64,000 nt of DNA. Source: JAKOUY01 sp037045185. GTDB lineage: Bacteria; Actinomycetota; Acidimicrobiia; Acidimicrobiales; Ilumatobacteraceae. Made by a program: the position numbers and the translations under genes. How positions within the stretch are numbered: the first letter of the stretch is position 1; every line of letters begins with the position of its first letter. Below, in pieces: positions 53,753 to 62,645 of the stretch. The notes under the pieces are model-generated. The model was not told where the DNA came from. It was given only the letters and a program-made list of their open reading frames with translations, and did not search any database. The stretch is taken from positions 124,001 to 188,000 of the forward strand of contig JBAOHQ010000002.1 in assembly GCA_037045185.1 (NCBI GenBank), read 5' to 3'.

Positions 53753-54295
53753 CTACCGATCGGTGGCGGGTGTGGCGTGGTAGCGCCCGAAGATGGAGGC
53801 GACGCTGACCACCAACCCGCACACGGCGAGTGCGCCCTCCACCAGCGCGTACCCCTTGACGTGGCTGATGTCGGCAACAGCCACGGCGCCGAGGAGCACC
53901 GAGCCGAGGATCCCGAACCACGGGACCCGCGTCGACCAGGACAGCACCAGGATCAGCATGCCCAGCGGCACGAGGAACGGCAGCATGATGGTGAGTACGT
54001 TGGTCTGGTGCCCAGGGGGCCCCATCCACCAGGTGCCCAGGCCGGTCACCGACGAACTGTGCGCCACCATCGCGAGCCCCACGGTGATCCCGGCCCACAC
54101 CATCAGGTTGGCCACGCGGCTCCACGGCACCAGTGAGCCCGGAGCTGCCAGCGGGTGGCCGAGGTCGCCCTGCGGAACCGGGCCGGGCAGCGCGTGGGGG
54201 TCGAACCCGGGGGGCGGGAGGATATCGACGACCTGCGGCGACGGGGGTGCCGGCGGGATCGGCTGGGGGAGCGGTGCGCCGGTCTCGTCGGACAT
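53753..54295 (-). CDS. Small membrane protein of unknown function
   Basis: Not recognised. 180 residues: a Pro-rich cytoplasmic N-terminus (PLPQPIPPAPPSPQ and PHALPGPVPQGDLG, about residues 8-50), then four hydrophobic segments (VANLMVWAGITVGLAMVAHS, NVLTIMLPFLVPLGMLILVL, WFGILGSVLLGAVAVADI and ALVEGALAVCGLVVSVASI). ATG at 54295 is preferred to a longer frame from 54406. Divergent from the glycosyltransferase gene. Resembles proline-rich small membrane proteins common in actinobacteria. Confidence 0.65.
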   Translation of the reverse strand: MSDETGAPLPQPIPPAPPSPQVVDILPPPGFDPHALPGPVPQGDLGHPLAAPGSLVPWSRVANLMVWAGITVGLAMVAHSSSVTGLGTWWMGPPGHQTNVLTIMLPFLVPLGMLILVLSWSTRVPWFGILGSVLLGAVAVADISHVKGYALVEGALAVCGLVVSVASIFGRYHATPATDR

Positions 54296-54386
54296 GGCGA
54301 CGGACGTTATCGGGCCCTTCGGCGCCAGCACCGGCACGCCGCCGGGCGATGCGATGTGCCACTGGCGCACCGCTACCCTGTGGCGG

Positions 54387-55175
54387 GTGTCTGCGACGGC
54401 GCCCACACTCAGCGTGTTCTTCCCGATGTGGAACGAGCAGGACTACATTCACCGGGCCGTCGAGGCGGCCAGGATCGAGTGCGAGGTGGCCGTATCCGGC
54501 GGGACGATCTCGGGGTACGAGTTGATCATCGTTGACGACGCCAGCACCGACGACACCCCGAAGCTGGCCGATGAGCTGGCGGCCGTCGACCCGCACGTGA
54601 GGGTGGTCCACCATCCGGTGAACCGCAAGCTGGGTGGGTCGCTGAAGACCGGGTTCGCCACCGCCACCGGCGACCTGGTGCTGTACAGCGACGCCGACCT
54701 GCCCTGGGACATGGCCGAGATGCATCGGGCGATCCGGCTGCTCACGTACTACGACGCCGACGTGGTCAGTGCGTTCCGCTTCGACCGCACGGGTGAAGGG
54801 TCGAGCAGGACGATCTACACGTTCTTCTACAACCTGCTCATCCGCCGGCTGTTCGGTGTGCGCATGCGGGACATCAACTTCGCCTTCAAACTGTGCCGCA
54901 GGCAGATCTTCGAGCACGTCGAGCTGAAGAGCGAGGGGTCCTTCATCGACGCCGAGCTGATCATCCGCGCCAAGAAGCTCGGGTTTCACGTGATCCAGTT
55001 CGGGGTGGACTATTTCCCCCGTACCCGTGGCGACAGCACCCTTGCCTCGGCGGGCGTCATCAAGACCATCATCGGCGAGATCGTCCGGCTGCGGCGGGAT
55101 CTGCGCAGCCTCACCCCCGTCGACGGCTCGGTGGGCGCCGGGGAGTCCGGATCGGACCCGATTCCGGGGGTGTGA
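54387..55175 (+). CDS. GT2-family glycosyltransferase (polyprenyl-phosphate sugar transferase type)
   Basis: 262 residues from a GTG start: SVFFPMWNEQDYIHRAV, LIIVDDASTDDTPKLADEL with the nucleotide-sugar Asp, DLVLYSDADLPWD with the DxD-like metal site, and YNLLIRRLFGVRMRDINFAFKLCRR. This is the dolichyl-phosphate mannose/glucose synthase-like subfamily; it lacks C-terminal transmembrane helices, so a membrane partner may exist elsewhere. Probably supplies a lipid-linked sugar for the cell envelope or protein glycosylation. Confidence 0.9.
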   Translation: MSATAPTLSVFFPMWNEQDYIHRAVEAARIECEVAVSGGTISGYELIIVDDASTDDTPKLADELAAVDPHVRVVHHPVNRKLGGSLKTGFATATGDLVLYSDADLPWDMAEMHRAIRLLTYYDADVVSAFRFDRTGEGSSRTIYTFFYNLLIRRLFGVRMRDINFAFKLCRRQIFEHVELKSEGSFIDAELIIRAKKLGFHVIQFGVDYFPRTRGDSTLASAGVIKTIIGEIVRLRRDLRSLTPVDGSVGAGESGSDPIPGV

Positions 55176-55262
55176 GCCCCGTCACGACGTCCCGAGGTGG
55201 CGCCCCCGGCATAGCGAGCCCGGATAGGATCTCCAGGATCCTCGCCGCCTCTGGAGAACTCG

Positions 55263-56714
55263 TTGCCGTCCCTACCGCCTGATCCGTTCGACCCGCTCTT
55301 CGGGCGTCGCCAGGACACCACCGGCGGCACCCCACGCGGCGCCGACCGCCCCACCCGCCAGGACACCACCGGCGGCACCCCACGCGGCACCGACCGCCCC
55401 ACCCGCCAGGACACCACCGGCGGAACCCCACGCGGCACGCGCCGGCCGGTCGATCCGTACGACCGTACCGAACCGCTCGGCCCGGAGTACCGGGACACCG
55501 CCTACGTCGCCACACGCCGCGACGACACGTCGCGGCAGATGCGCCGGCCGGCCCCGAACCCGGCCATCAGGCGCTGGGTGCCAGCGGGCGTGGCCGCCGC
55601 GGTGCTCGTGGCCGTCGTCGCCGCCAGCACCTCCAGCGGCGCCGACAACACCAAGGCCGCGGAGACCACGCCGGTCCCGGTGGTGCAAGTCACCGACACC
55701 GAAGCGCTGTCCACCGACGCGCCGCCGATCGTCGTCACCGAACCGGCCATCAACAAGACGAAGCTGAAGGGCACGCTGCGCTCGGGGTCCTCCGGCGCGC
55801 AGGTCAAGGCGCTGCAGCAGCGCCTGCTCGACCTCGGGTTCTGGCCCACACCCGACGGCAAGCCCACCGGTACGTTCGGGCCGCTCACCAAGATGGCGGT
55901 GTGGGCCTACGAGAAGCTGATCCTGGCCACACCCAGCACCAAGGTCAAGGGCGTCGTCACCAACGCGATGTGGCAGGGGATGCAGGACGACATCCGGATC
56001 CGCCCGTGGCGTCCCAACGCCAAGAGCAAGGTGCACCTCGAGATCTACCTGCACATGCAGGTCGCGGTCATCTTCGAGGGCGCCACGCCGAAGTTCATCA
56101 GCCACATCTCCTCGGGCAAGCTCGACGACGAGGGCAAGCCCGCCCAGTTCAAAGAGACCATCAAGATCGACACCGACGACGAAGGTAACCCGCTGGCCGA
56201 GCCGAAGCTGCGGTACATCGTCGGCTACTCGAAGACCCCGATCGGTGTGTTCCAGGTGTCACGCAAGATCGAGGGCAAGCGGGTCAGCCGGCTCGGCGGG
56301 ATGCTCAACCCGGTGTACTTCAACCAGGGCATCGCCATCCACGGCGGGTATGAGGTCCCCAAGACCCCGGCGTCGCACGGCTGCGTCCACGTCCCCAACG
56401 CGATCAGCCACGTCAGCAACAGCCTGCTCAACCGCGGTGACTACGTGTACGTGTTCAACGGCATCAAGGACCCGGAAAAGGCGACCGCTCGGGAGCGCCA
56501 GATGCTCTTCGACCGCCCGGACCCCGACGCGCCGACGACCACCACCACCGAGAAGCCTCGCCCGTCGACCAGCACCTCCAAGCCGCCCAAGACCACCACC
56601 ACGACGAAGCCGCCGAGGACGACCACCACGACGAAGCCGCCGAGGACGACCACCACGACGAAGCCGCCGAAGCCGACGACCACGACGTCGAGCGCCGTAC
56701 CCGGAACCGGCTGA
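55263..56714 (+). CDS. L,D-transpeptidase with peptidoglycan-binding domain and repeat tails
   Basis: 483 residues. TTG start. N-terminus holds almost three 16-residue repeats (RQDTTGGTPRG plus a variable end), then a transmembrane anchor (VAAAVLVAVVAASTSSGA, about residues 115-130), a peptidoglycan-binding domain (SGAQVKALQQRLLDLGFW, GTFGPLTKMAV) and the YkuD catalytic domain with IAIHGGYEVPKTPASHGCVHVPN (active Cys 3 residues after Ser; usual SHGCVR is SHGCVH here). The C-terminus is a Thr-rich tail of 9-residue repeats. Cross-links peptidoglycan 3-3 or attaches proteins, outside the membrane, anchored by the N-terminal helix. Confidence 0.92.
   Translation: MPSLPPDPFDPLFGRRQDTTGGTPRGADRPTRQDTTGGTPRGTDRPTRQDTTGGTPRGTRRPVDPYDRTEPLGPEYRDTAYVATRRDDTSRQMRRPAPNPAIRRWVPAGVAAAVLVAVVAASTSSGADNTKAAETTPVPVVQVTDTEALSTDAPPIVVTEPAINKTKLKGTLRSGSSGAQVKALQQRLLDLGFWPTPDGKPTGTFGPLTKMAVWAYEKLILATPSTKVKGVVTNAMWQGMQDDIRIRPWRPNAKSKVHLEIYLHMQVAVIFEGATPKFISHISSGKLDDEGKPAQFKETIKIDTDDEGNPLAEPKLRYIVGYSKTPIGVFQVSRKIEGKRVSRLGGMLNPVYFNQGIAIHGGYEVPKTPASHGCVHVPNAISHVSNSLLNRGDYVYVFNGIKDPEKATARERQMLFDRPDPDAPTTTTTEKPRPSTSTSKPPKTTTTTKPPRTTTTTKPPRTTTTTKPPKPTTTTSSAVPGTG
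55308..55440 (+). repeat. 48-bp tandem repeat (2.75 units) in the transpeptidase gene
   Basis: Units begin at 55308, 55356 and 55404, each opening with the word CGCCAGGACACCACCGG or a near match. They encode the cytoplasmic RQDTTGGTPRG repeats. Units are nearly identical, which suggests recent expansion or homogenisation. Not a CRISPR: there are no unique spacers. Confidence 0.9.
56580..56687 (+). repeat. 27-bp tandem repeat encoding KPP-plus-Thr tail
   Basis: Four units, encoding KPPKTTTTT, KPPRTTTTT, KPPRTTTTT and a diverged KPPKPTTTT, at the transpeptidase C-terminus. Thr/Lys/Pro tails of this kind are common in exported proteins of Acidimicrobiia-like actinobacteria and may span the cell wall or be glycosylated. 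Confidence 0.85.
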
Positions 56715-56738
56715 CGCCGGCTCGCGGGAAGCGGGTCA

Positions 56739-58286
56739 CTAGTTGAGAGCCTGGCAGCCGGCTGCGCCGCGCAGGACACCCTCACGGAACGCGGCGATCT
56801 TCTCGAAGGCACTGCCACGCTGGTTGGTGGCACTGGACGGGTCACTGCGCTGGATCGCGGTGATCACGGCTTCGTCGAGATCCCCTGCCGACAGCGAGAT
56901 CCGATCAGCGACGGGGATGGTGTCTGCCGTGGGTGTCTCCGGCGAGGCGCCCGGTACCAGGGCACGTGACCACACCCCGGTGAGGCAGTCGTTCTGCAGG
57001 ACCCGCTCCTCACCACGCAGGGGGCTGTTCATCGCATCCTGCACCGCTTCGCTGAAGCCCTGAGAGATCAGATAGCCCATCGACATGTCACCGATGTTGG
57101 CGATCAGCGACTCGCCCATGGACTCGTCGGCCATGATCTGGTTCGTCGAGCGGCAGTAGAAGACGTTGCGCCGGAAGGCGGTCTGCTTGGCCCCCTCGCA
57201 CGCCGGGAACGGTCCGGCTGATGGGTACAGCACCAGCGCCGGCGGGGTGAACGTGACGGACTTGGTGGCGAGCAGCGTGGTCCAGAAGGTGGTCAGGCTC
57301 TTCGGGATCGCCGTGGCGACGTCTTGGCCCTGGTTGGCCGGGTCGTGGAGCGGGAAGTTCCCGTTGTTCGGATCGACGCGGAACGGGATCTGGACGAGTT
57401 GGCGGTTCTCGGTGAAGAACGGTTTGCAGCGTTCGACGCCACCGACGAACCCGTCCTGGAACGCGCCGACGCGGTCGAACCCGGTGCCGTGGGCGTCGGC
57501 GTCGTTGAGCCCGGAGACCTCCACCGGGTCGGCGACCTGGATCATGGCGATCAGCCCGGCGCGCACATCGCGGTCGTCGAACTGGAAGTCGTCGTTCTCG
57601 CCGCGCACGATGTGCGCGGTCCATGCCCCGGCGAAGCAGTCCGCCTGTTGCTCCTTCAGCACCGTTGGCTCGTTGAGTTCGTCGGCGCGGGCCTGGACCG
57701 CGTGGCCGAACTCATGGGCGAGGACCACACCGACGGCCGACCGGCCGAGTTGGTCGACGAGGGTGGGAATCAGCTGGTCGTCGTCGTAGACCATGAAGTC
57801 GCCGATCGAGCAGTAGAAGGCGTTGCCCTGCACGTCGTCGTAGCGGGTCACCCGCTGACCGCAGCCGGGGATCCGCGTCCGCCGGTCGCGGTAGGCGGCG
57901 TGGATGCCCCCGTCGAGGGGCCGGAACGGCGAGCCGTACACCGCTGAGAACTGATCGTTCCAGAACCCTTGGATGTCCTTGACGACGGCGACGAGGAATC
58001 CGTCGTAGTCCCGGCTCGTCTTGGAGTCCCCGAAGTCGACGACTCCGGACTCGACGGCGAAGTCACGGTTCGGGTCCTTGTCGGCGGGGACGCTGTTGAC
58101 CGACGGCGTGGAGTCGAATGGGACGCTGTCCACGGTGGACGTGCCCGAGACCCCTGGCACGGCGTCGTTGGGCGCCGGGATGGTCTGGGGGACGGCGCGC
58201 GTCGCCTGCAGGCCGGGATCGGTGGACAGGCACGACGTGACCATGAGCCCGGCGGCGGCGACAGCGAGGACCGATCGGGTGCGCAC
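56739..58286 (-). CDS. Lipoprotein neutral zinc metallopeptidase with degenerate second domain
   Basis: 515 residues. Lipobox VTSC (Cys 19), a Ser/Pro/Val-rich linker, then a YpfJ-like zinc peptidase domain: zinc helix HEFGH at 191-195, KEQQADCFAG at 211-220 with the third ligand, and GFDRVGAFQDGFVGGVERC near 269-287. Residues about 365-515 repeat this layout: FYCRSTNQIM aligns with FYCSIGDFMV, QNDCLTGVW with QADCFAGAW and KIAAFREGVLRGAAGC with RVGAFQDGFVGGVERC, but the zinc helix has become QGFSE (409-413). So the second domain is probably inactive. Cell-surface protease or inhibitor-like partner. Confidence 0.88.
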   Translation of the reverse strand: MRTRSVLAVAAAGLMVTSCLSTDPGLQATRAVPQTIPAPNDAVPGVSGTSTVDSVPFDSTPSVNSVPADKDPNRDFAVESGVVDFGDSKTSRDYDGFLVAVVKDIQGFWNDQFSAVYGSPFRPLDGGIHAAYRDRRTRIPGCGQRVTRYDDVQGNAFYCSIGDFMVYDDDQLIPTLVDQLGRSAVGVVLAHEFGHAVQARADELNEPTVLKEQQADCFAGAWTAHIVRGENDDFQFDDRDVRAGLIAMIQVADPVEVSGLNDADAHGTGFDRVGAFQDGFVGGVERCKPFFTENRQLVQIPFRVDPNNGNFPLHDPANQGQDVATAIPKSLTTFWTTLLATKSVTFTPPALVLYPSAGPFPACEGAKQTAFRRNVFYCRSTNQIMADESMGESLIANIGDMSMGYLISQGFSEAVQDAMNSPLRGEERVLQNDCLTGVWSRALVPGASPETPTADTIPVADRISLSAGDLDEAVITAIQRSDPSSATNQRGSAFEKIAAFREGVLRGAAGCQALN

Positions 58287-58355
58287 GTTCTGACTATACG
58301 GAGTGCAGTGGCCGACGGTTTCGGCAGTGGGGGTGAGAGTTTGGCAAGAGCCGTG

Positions 58356-59000
58356 TCAGCCGCCGACGGGGGACCGCATCTCGTTGATCTCTTCGCGCTG
58401 ACTGGCCGCCATCTGCCTGGCCATCGTGGCCACCTGGCCGATGGACGCCTGCGAGGCCGCAGCCTCGGCCATGTGGATACCGCCCTCGTGGTGGGCGACC
58501 ATCAGGGTGACGAAGATCCGGTCGGCGTCGGTGCCGCTCGACGACGCCAGCGTGGCGATGTCGGCGTCGGAAGCCAGGCCCGGCATGTGGTCGAGGGCCA
58601 CCGGATCGCCCATCCAGCCCATGGCGACGTCCGTGTCGTTGATCTCCACCCGGCCCCAACTGCGCAGCAGCTGGACCATCATCCCGATCTCCTGCGATTG
58701 GCCGACCAGGATCTCCCGGGCCAGGGTGCGCAGTTCCGGTGAGGTCCCCGGCCGGGACAGATAGGTGAGGCTCAGCTCCACCGCCTGGTCGTGATGCCAG
58801 TGCATGTCCTGGAGGAACCCGATGTCAGCCGGGTTCGGATCGGGGATGGTGCGGTTGTTGCCCACGACGAAGCCCAGGGATCCGGCGACGAGGGCCAGGA
58901 CGACCCCGAGTACGGCCAGGTTGAGCTTGCTATGCCACCACGGCAGCACGGTCCGGTCGTCGTTCACGGTGTCCGGCATGCTGTCGGTGTCATCGCTCAC
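58356..59000 (-). CDS. DUF305 domain protein, membrane-anchored
   Basis: About 214 residues from GTG at 59000. One transmembrane segment (LNLAVLGVVLALVAGSLGFVVG) near residue 25-47, then the DUF305 domain with its His clusters: FLQDMHWHHDQAVELS and VTLMVAHHEGGIHMAEAAA. The ferritin-like four-helix domain is exported and may bind metals, often near copper-handling genes, but none lie here. An ATG at 58979 is an alternative start. Confidence 0.88.
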   Translation of the reverse strand: MSDDTDSMPDTVNDDRTVLPWWHSKLNLAVLGVVLALVAGSLGFVVGNNRTIPDPNPADIGFLQDMHWHHDQAVELSLTYLSRPGTSPELRTLAREILVGQSQEIGMMVQLLRSWGRVEINDTDVAMGWMGDPVALDHMPGLASDADIATLASSSGTDADRIFVTLMVAHHEGGIHMAEAAASQASIGQVATMARQMAASQREEINEMRSPVGG

Positions 59001-59066
59001 CGCACCAGTGTTCCAGGTGCTGCGGTGATTCCCACGACGCGTCGCCCGAGGCAGCAGACTGAGGCA

Positions 59067-60179
59067 ATGCACGTCGCTCCCAGCACCGCCGTTCTGTCCG
59101 ACCGCCTCGACCGAGCCCGCCAGTCGCTGGTCGACTCCGGCACCGACGTGCTGCTGGTGTCGGTGGGCAGCGACCTGCCGTACCTCACCGGGTACGAGGC
59201 CATGCCGCTCGAACGGTTGACGATGCTGGTCCTGCCCGCCGACGGCGAGGCCACGCTCGTGGTCCCCCGGCTGGAAGCGCCGCGGGTGATCACTGCCGAG
59301 GGGCTGATCACCGTGCGGCCGTGGGATGAGTTGGAGGATCCGGTGGCGATCGTCGCCGGGCTAGTGGGCCGGCCGCGCACCGCTGCCGTGGGCGACACCA
59401 TGTGGGCCAGGTTCCTGGTGGATCTGCTCGGCCGCCTGCCCGCCACCCGGTTCACCCGATCCAGCACCGTGATGGGCCCGCTACGGTCACGCAAGGACGC
59501 CGCCGAGATCGCCGCCCTGCAGGCCGCCGGCGCCGCCGTCGACCGCATCGCCGGACAGTTGCAGCGCGGCGAGATCCCGCTGATCGGGCGCACGGAGGCC
59601 GAGGTGTCGGCAGACCTGGCCCGGCGCATCCTGGCCGAGGGCCACGAGCGGGTCAACTTCGCCATCGTCGCCTGCGCCGAGCACGCCGCCTCCCCGCACC
59701 ACGAGGCGGGTGATCGGGTGATCGGCGCGGATGAACTGGTGCTGTGCGACTTCGGCGGGACCATGGCCGGCTACTGCAGCGACATCACCCGCTGCGTGAT
59801 GACCGGGGAGATCCCCGCGGACATCGCCGAGGCCTACGCCGCGCTCTACGCCGCCGAGGCAGCCGGGGTGGCCGCCGGTGTGGTCGGCGCCCCATGCCAG
59901 GACGTCGATCGCGCCGCCAGGCGGATCCTCGACGACGCCGGGTGGGGCCAGTACTTCATCCACCGCACCGGCCACGGCATCGGCATGGAAGCCCACGAGG
60001 ACCCCTACATGGTCGAAGGCAACAGCGAGCCGATCGAGGCGGGCAACGCCTTCAGCGTGGAACCCGGTGTGTATCTCGCCGGCAGGTGGGGCCTGCGCCT
60101 GGAGGACATCGTGGTGGCCACCGAGAACGGCCCGCTGGCGATGAACTCCGCTGAGCACTCGCTGGTGCGCGTCGCCTAG
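59067..60179 (+). CDS. M24-family Xaa-Pro aminopeptidase
   Basis: 370 residues: an N-terminal creatinase-like domain (about 1-135, LPYLTGYEAMPLERLTMLV), then the pita-bread fold with metal ligands in LCDFGGTMAGYCSDITRC (two Asp), HRTGHGIGMEAHEDP (His), NAFSVEPGVY (Glu) and LRLEDIVVAT (Glu). Removes an N-terminal residue before proline. Start ATG at 59067. Divergent from the DUF305 gene and 25 bases before the amidohydrolase gene, with which it may be co-transcribed. Confidence 0.94.
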   Translation: MHVAPSTAVLSDRLDRARQSLVDSGTDVLLVSVGSDLPYLTGYEAMPLERLTMLVLPADGEATLVVPRLEAPRVITAEGLITVRPWDELEDPVAIVAGLVGRPRTAAVGDTMWARFLVDLLGRLPATRFTRSSTVMGPLRSRKDAAEIAALQAAGAAVDRIAGQLQRGEIPLIGRTEAEVSADLARRILAEGHERVNFAIVACAEHAASPHHEAGDRVIGADELVLCDFGGTMAGYCSDITRCVMTGEIPADIAEAYAALYAAEAAGVAAGVVGAPCQDVDRAARRILDDAGWGQYFIHRTGHGIGMEAHEDPYMVEGNSEPIEAGNAFSVEPGVYLAGRWGLRLEDIVVATENGPLAMNSAEHSLVRVA

Positions 60180-60204
60180 GTTCGCAGGCGACAGGAGGGT
60201 GACG

Positions 60205-61953
60205 ATGTTGGACCTGAAGATCACCGGGGGCGTCGTCGTCGACGGGACGGGCGCCGCGCCGCGGCGAGCGGATGTCGGCATCCGCAACCAGCGGATCGTG
60301 GCGCTCGGCGACGTCGACGAGGCGGCCGCGCAGACCCTCGATGCCACCGATCAGGTGGTTGCTCCGGGGTGGATCGACGTGCACACCCACTACGACGCCC
60401 AGGCGTTCTGGGACCCCACCCTCAGCCCATCGCCGCTGCACGGGGTGACGACGGTCTTCGGCGGCAACTGCGGGTTCACGATCGCCCCGCTCGGCGTGGA
60501 CGCCGTTGATCCGGCCGATGCCGACTACCTGATGCGCATGCTGGCCCGCGTCGAGGGCATGCCCCTGGAGAGCCTGCAGGCCGGGGTGCCATGGGACTGG
60601 GTCACCACCGCCCAGTACCTCGAGCGGCTCGACGGGACGCTGATGCCCAACGCCGGGTTCCTGGTCGGGCACTCGGCGCTGCGCCGGGTGGTGATGCACG
60701 ACGAGGCAACGGCCCGCGAGGCCACGCCCGCCGAGGTGGGCCAGATGGCCGCGCTGCTTCGTGCCGGGCTGGCGGCCGGCGGGATGGGGTTCTCCAGTAC
60801 GTGGTCACCGTCGCACAACGACCACACCGGCATCCCGGTGCCGTCGCGCTGGGCCGGTCGTGACGAGGTGCTGGCGCTGTGCGCCGTGGTCAGCGAGTAT
60901 CCCGGCACGACGCTGGAGTTCATCCCGCAGGTCGGCCCATTCACCGACGACACCGTCGAGCTCATGGCGGCGATGAGCCACGCCGCCAACCGTCCGCTGA
61001 ACTGGAACGTCCTGGCGGTGCAGGGTGGCACGTGGGAGGCGCTCTCCCACCAGTTGCGCGCCGGCGACGTCGCCGCCGAACGTGGCGCCAAGGTCCTGGC
61101 ATTGACCCTTCCCGACACGCTGCGGACCCGGCTCAACCTGAACAGCGGGTTCGTCCTCGACCTGCTCTCCGGCTGGGCCGCGCTGATGGCCCTTCCTGCC
61201 GCCGAGAAGCTCCGCCAGCTGCGTGACCCCGCCGGGCGGCGCCACTGGAACGACCTGGCCCAGTCCACCCCCGGCGCCATCCGCAACCTGGCCAACTGGG
61301 GTACATACCGGCTGGTCGAGACCTTCACCGAGCGCTGGAAGCCGCTGGAGGGCCGGACCCTCGGTGACATCGCCGCCGAGACCGGCGCCGATCCGTGGGA
61401 CGTCCTTGCCGACATCGCCGTCGACGACGAGTTGCGCACGGTGATCTCGGCGGTCGACCGGTACCAGGACCGTGAGGCGTGGGAGATGCGTGTCCGGGTG
61501 TGGCGTGACGGTCGGTCGCTGGTCGGGGCCAGTGACGCCGGCGCCCACCTCGACATGATCGACAGCTTCGGGTACGCCACGACGATGATCGCCCAGGCCG
61601 TCCGCGAGCACCGGCTGATGCCCATCGAGGAGGCCGTGCACCTGCTCACCGGGGCCCCGGCGGCTGTCTACGGCCTGGTCGATCGCGGCCGGGTCACCGA
61701 GGGGGCCTTCGCCGACCTGACCGTGTTCGACCCGGACACCATCGGCCCGGGGCCGGTGGGGATGCGATTCGATCTACCGGGTGGCGCCGGCCGGGTCTAC
61801 GGCGAGGCCCTCGGCATCAGCCACGTGCTGGTGAACGGCACGCCCTGCGTCCGCCACGGCGAGGTGCTCGACGCCCGGCCGGGGACGCTGCTGCGCAGCG
61901 GGACGCACACCGCCACGGTGACGACCCGCCCCGACGAGGCCGTCAGCCGCTGA
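60205..61953 (+). CDS. Amidohydrolase, N-acyl-D-amino-acid deacylase type
   Basis: 582 residues: LKITGGVVVDGTGAAPRRADVGI, metal-site VAPGWIDVHTHYDAQ, the D-aminoacylase-like HGVTTVFGGNCGF, FSSTWSPSHND, and late metal Asp in VGASDAGAHLDMID. Removes acyl groups from N-acyl-D-amino acids or acts on related amides. The ATG at 60205 has an ideal ribosome-binding site AGGAGG at 60193-60198, six bases upstream; a GTG at 60199 is in frame but too close to that site. Pairs naturally with the peptidase before it in peptide scavenging. Confidence 0.92.
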   Translation: MLDLKITGGVVVDGTGAAPRRADVGIRNQRIVALGDVDEAAAQTLDATDQVVAPGWIDVHTHYDAQAFWDPTLSPSPLHGVTTVFGGNCGFTIAPLGVDAVDPADADYLMRMLARVEGMPLESLQAGVPWDWVTTAQYLERLDGTLMPNAGFLVGHSALRRVVMHDEATAREATPAEVGQMAALLRAGLAAGGMGFSSTWSPSHNDHTGIPVPSRWAGRDEVLALCAVVSEYPGTTLEFIPQVGPFTDDTVELMAAMSHAANRPLNWNVLAVQGGTWEALSHQLRAGDVAAERGAKVLALTLPDTLRTRLNLNSGFVLDLLSGWAALMALPAAEKLRQLRDPAGRRHWNDLAQSTPGAIRNLANWGTYRLVETFTERWKPLEGRTLGDIAAETGADPWDVLADIAVDDELRTVISAVDRYQDREAWEMRVRVWRDGRSLVGASDAGAHLDMIDSFGYATTMIAQAVREHRLMPIEEAVHLLTGAPAAVYGLVDRGRVTEGAFADLTVFDPDTIGPGPVGMRFDLPGGAGRVYGEALGISHVLVNGTPCVRHGEVLDARPGTLLRSGTHTATVTTRPDEAVSR

Positions 61954-62590
61954 TCGCCGTGGCGTCGACCAGCACGTCACCCTCCACCACCTTGGCGATC
62001 ACCCCGGCAGCGTCGGCGCAGTAGGTTGCGGTGTTCTCGCCGAACGGCAGGTCGACACAGGTCGCCGGCCGCCCGGCGATGGTCTCGTTCCGACCAACGC
62101 CGGGTCCGCTGGCCGAGACGCTGGCGCGGCGCAGTCGCTTGGCCGCGTCGCTGTTGTAGAACGACATCGTCACCCCGGTGTCGGAGATGCGCGCCTGGTT
62201 CAGCCCGCGCCGGCAGTCGTCTCCGGTCGGGGCGGCAACGCAGGTCTGTTCCCCGGCCGTGGTGACGACGAAGGTGACCGTGCCGATGCGTATCCGGGTG
62301 GCGCCGGGTTCCAGGCGGATCTCGGCCACGGTGCGCACGCTGCCCATGCGCCGTTCGACGTCGTAGGCGGCAGTCAGCGGCACGGTGGGCGGGCGCTCCA
62401 GCAGGGCGAGCACGGCATCGATCGCCGGGTCACCGGTGGGTGGCCCGGAACTGAACGTGTCGGACTCTGCCACCGTGGGCCGCGCCCCCGTGGCGCATCC
62501 GCCCACCCCTCCGGCGGCCAGAACGGCGGCGAGGGCGGCCACCGGCACGGCGCGCCCGGCGCCGCGCAACGGTCGGCGGGCGTGACGCAT
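61943..62590 (-). CDS. Lipoprotein of unknown function
   Basis: 215 residues. Signal peptide with many Arg at the start (MRHARRPLRGAG), a hydrophobic core and lipobox GGVGGC, followed by a flexible stretch. The exported domain has paired Cys (QTCVAAPTGDDC, ATCVDLPFGENTATYC) that could form disulfides and a beta-rich pattern. No family name comes to mind. The 3' end overlaps the amidohydrolase end by 11 bases. Divergent from the next membrane protein. Confidence 0.7.
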   Translation of the reverse strand: MRHARRPLRGAGRAVPVAALAAVLAAGGVGGCATGARPTVAESDTFSSGPPTGDPAIDAVLALLERPPTVPLTAAYDVERRMGSVRTVAEIRLEPGATRIRIGTVTFVVTTAGEQTCVAAPTGDDCRRGLNQARISDTGVTMSFYNSDAAKRLRRASVSASGPGVGRNETIAGRPATCVDLPFGENTATYCADAAGVIAKVVEGDVLVDATAISG

Positions 62591-62645
62591 GGCGGCCAGG
62601 CTACGGACTGGGGCGCCGTGCGGACGCGGTCGTAGCCTCGTCAGC

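Noticed and set aside
55308..56687. CRISPR-like array
   Set aside because: The repeats are contiguous and coding, with no unique spacers, and no cas gene is near.
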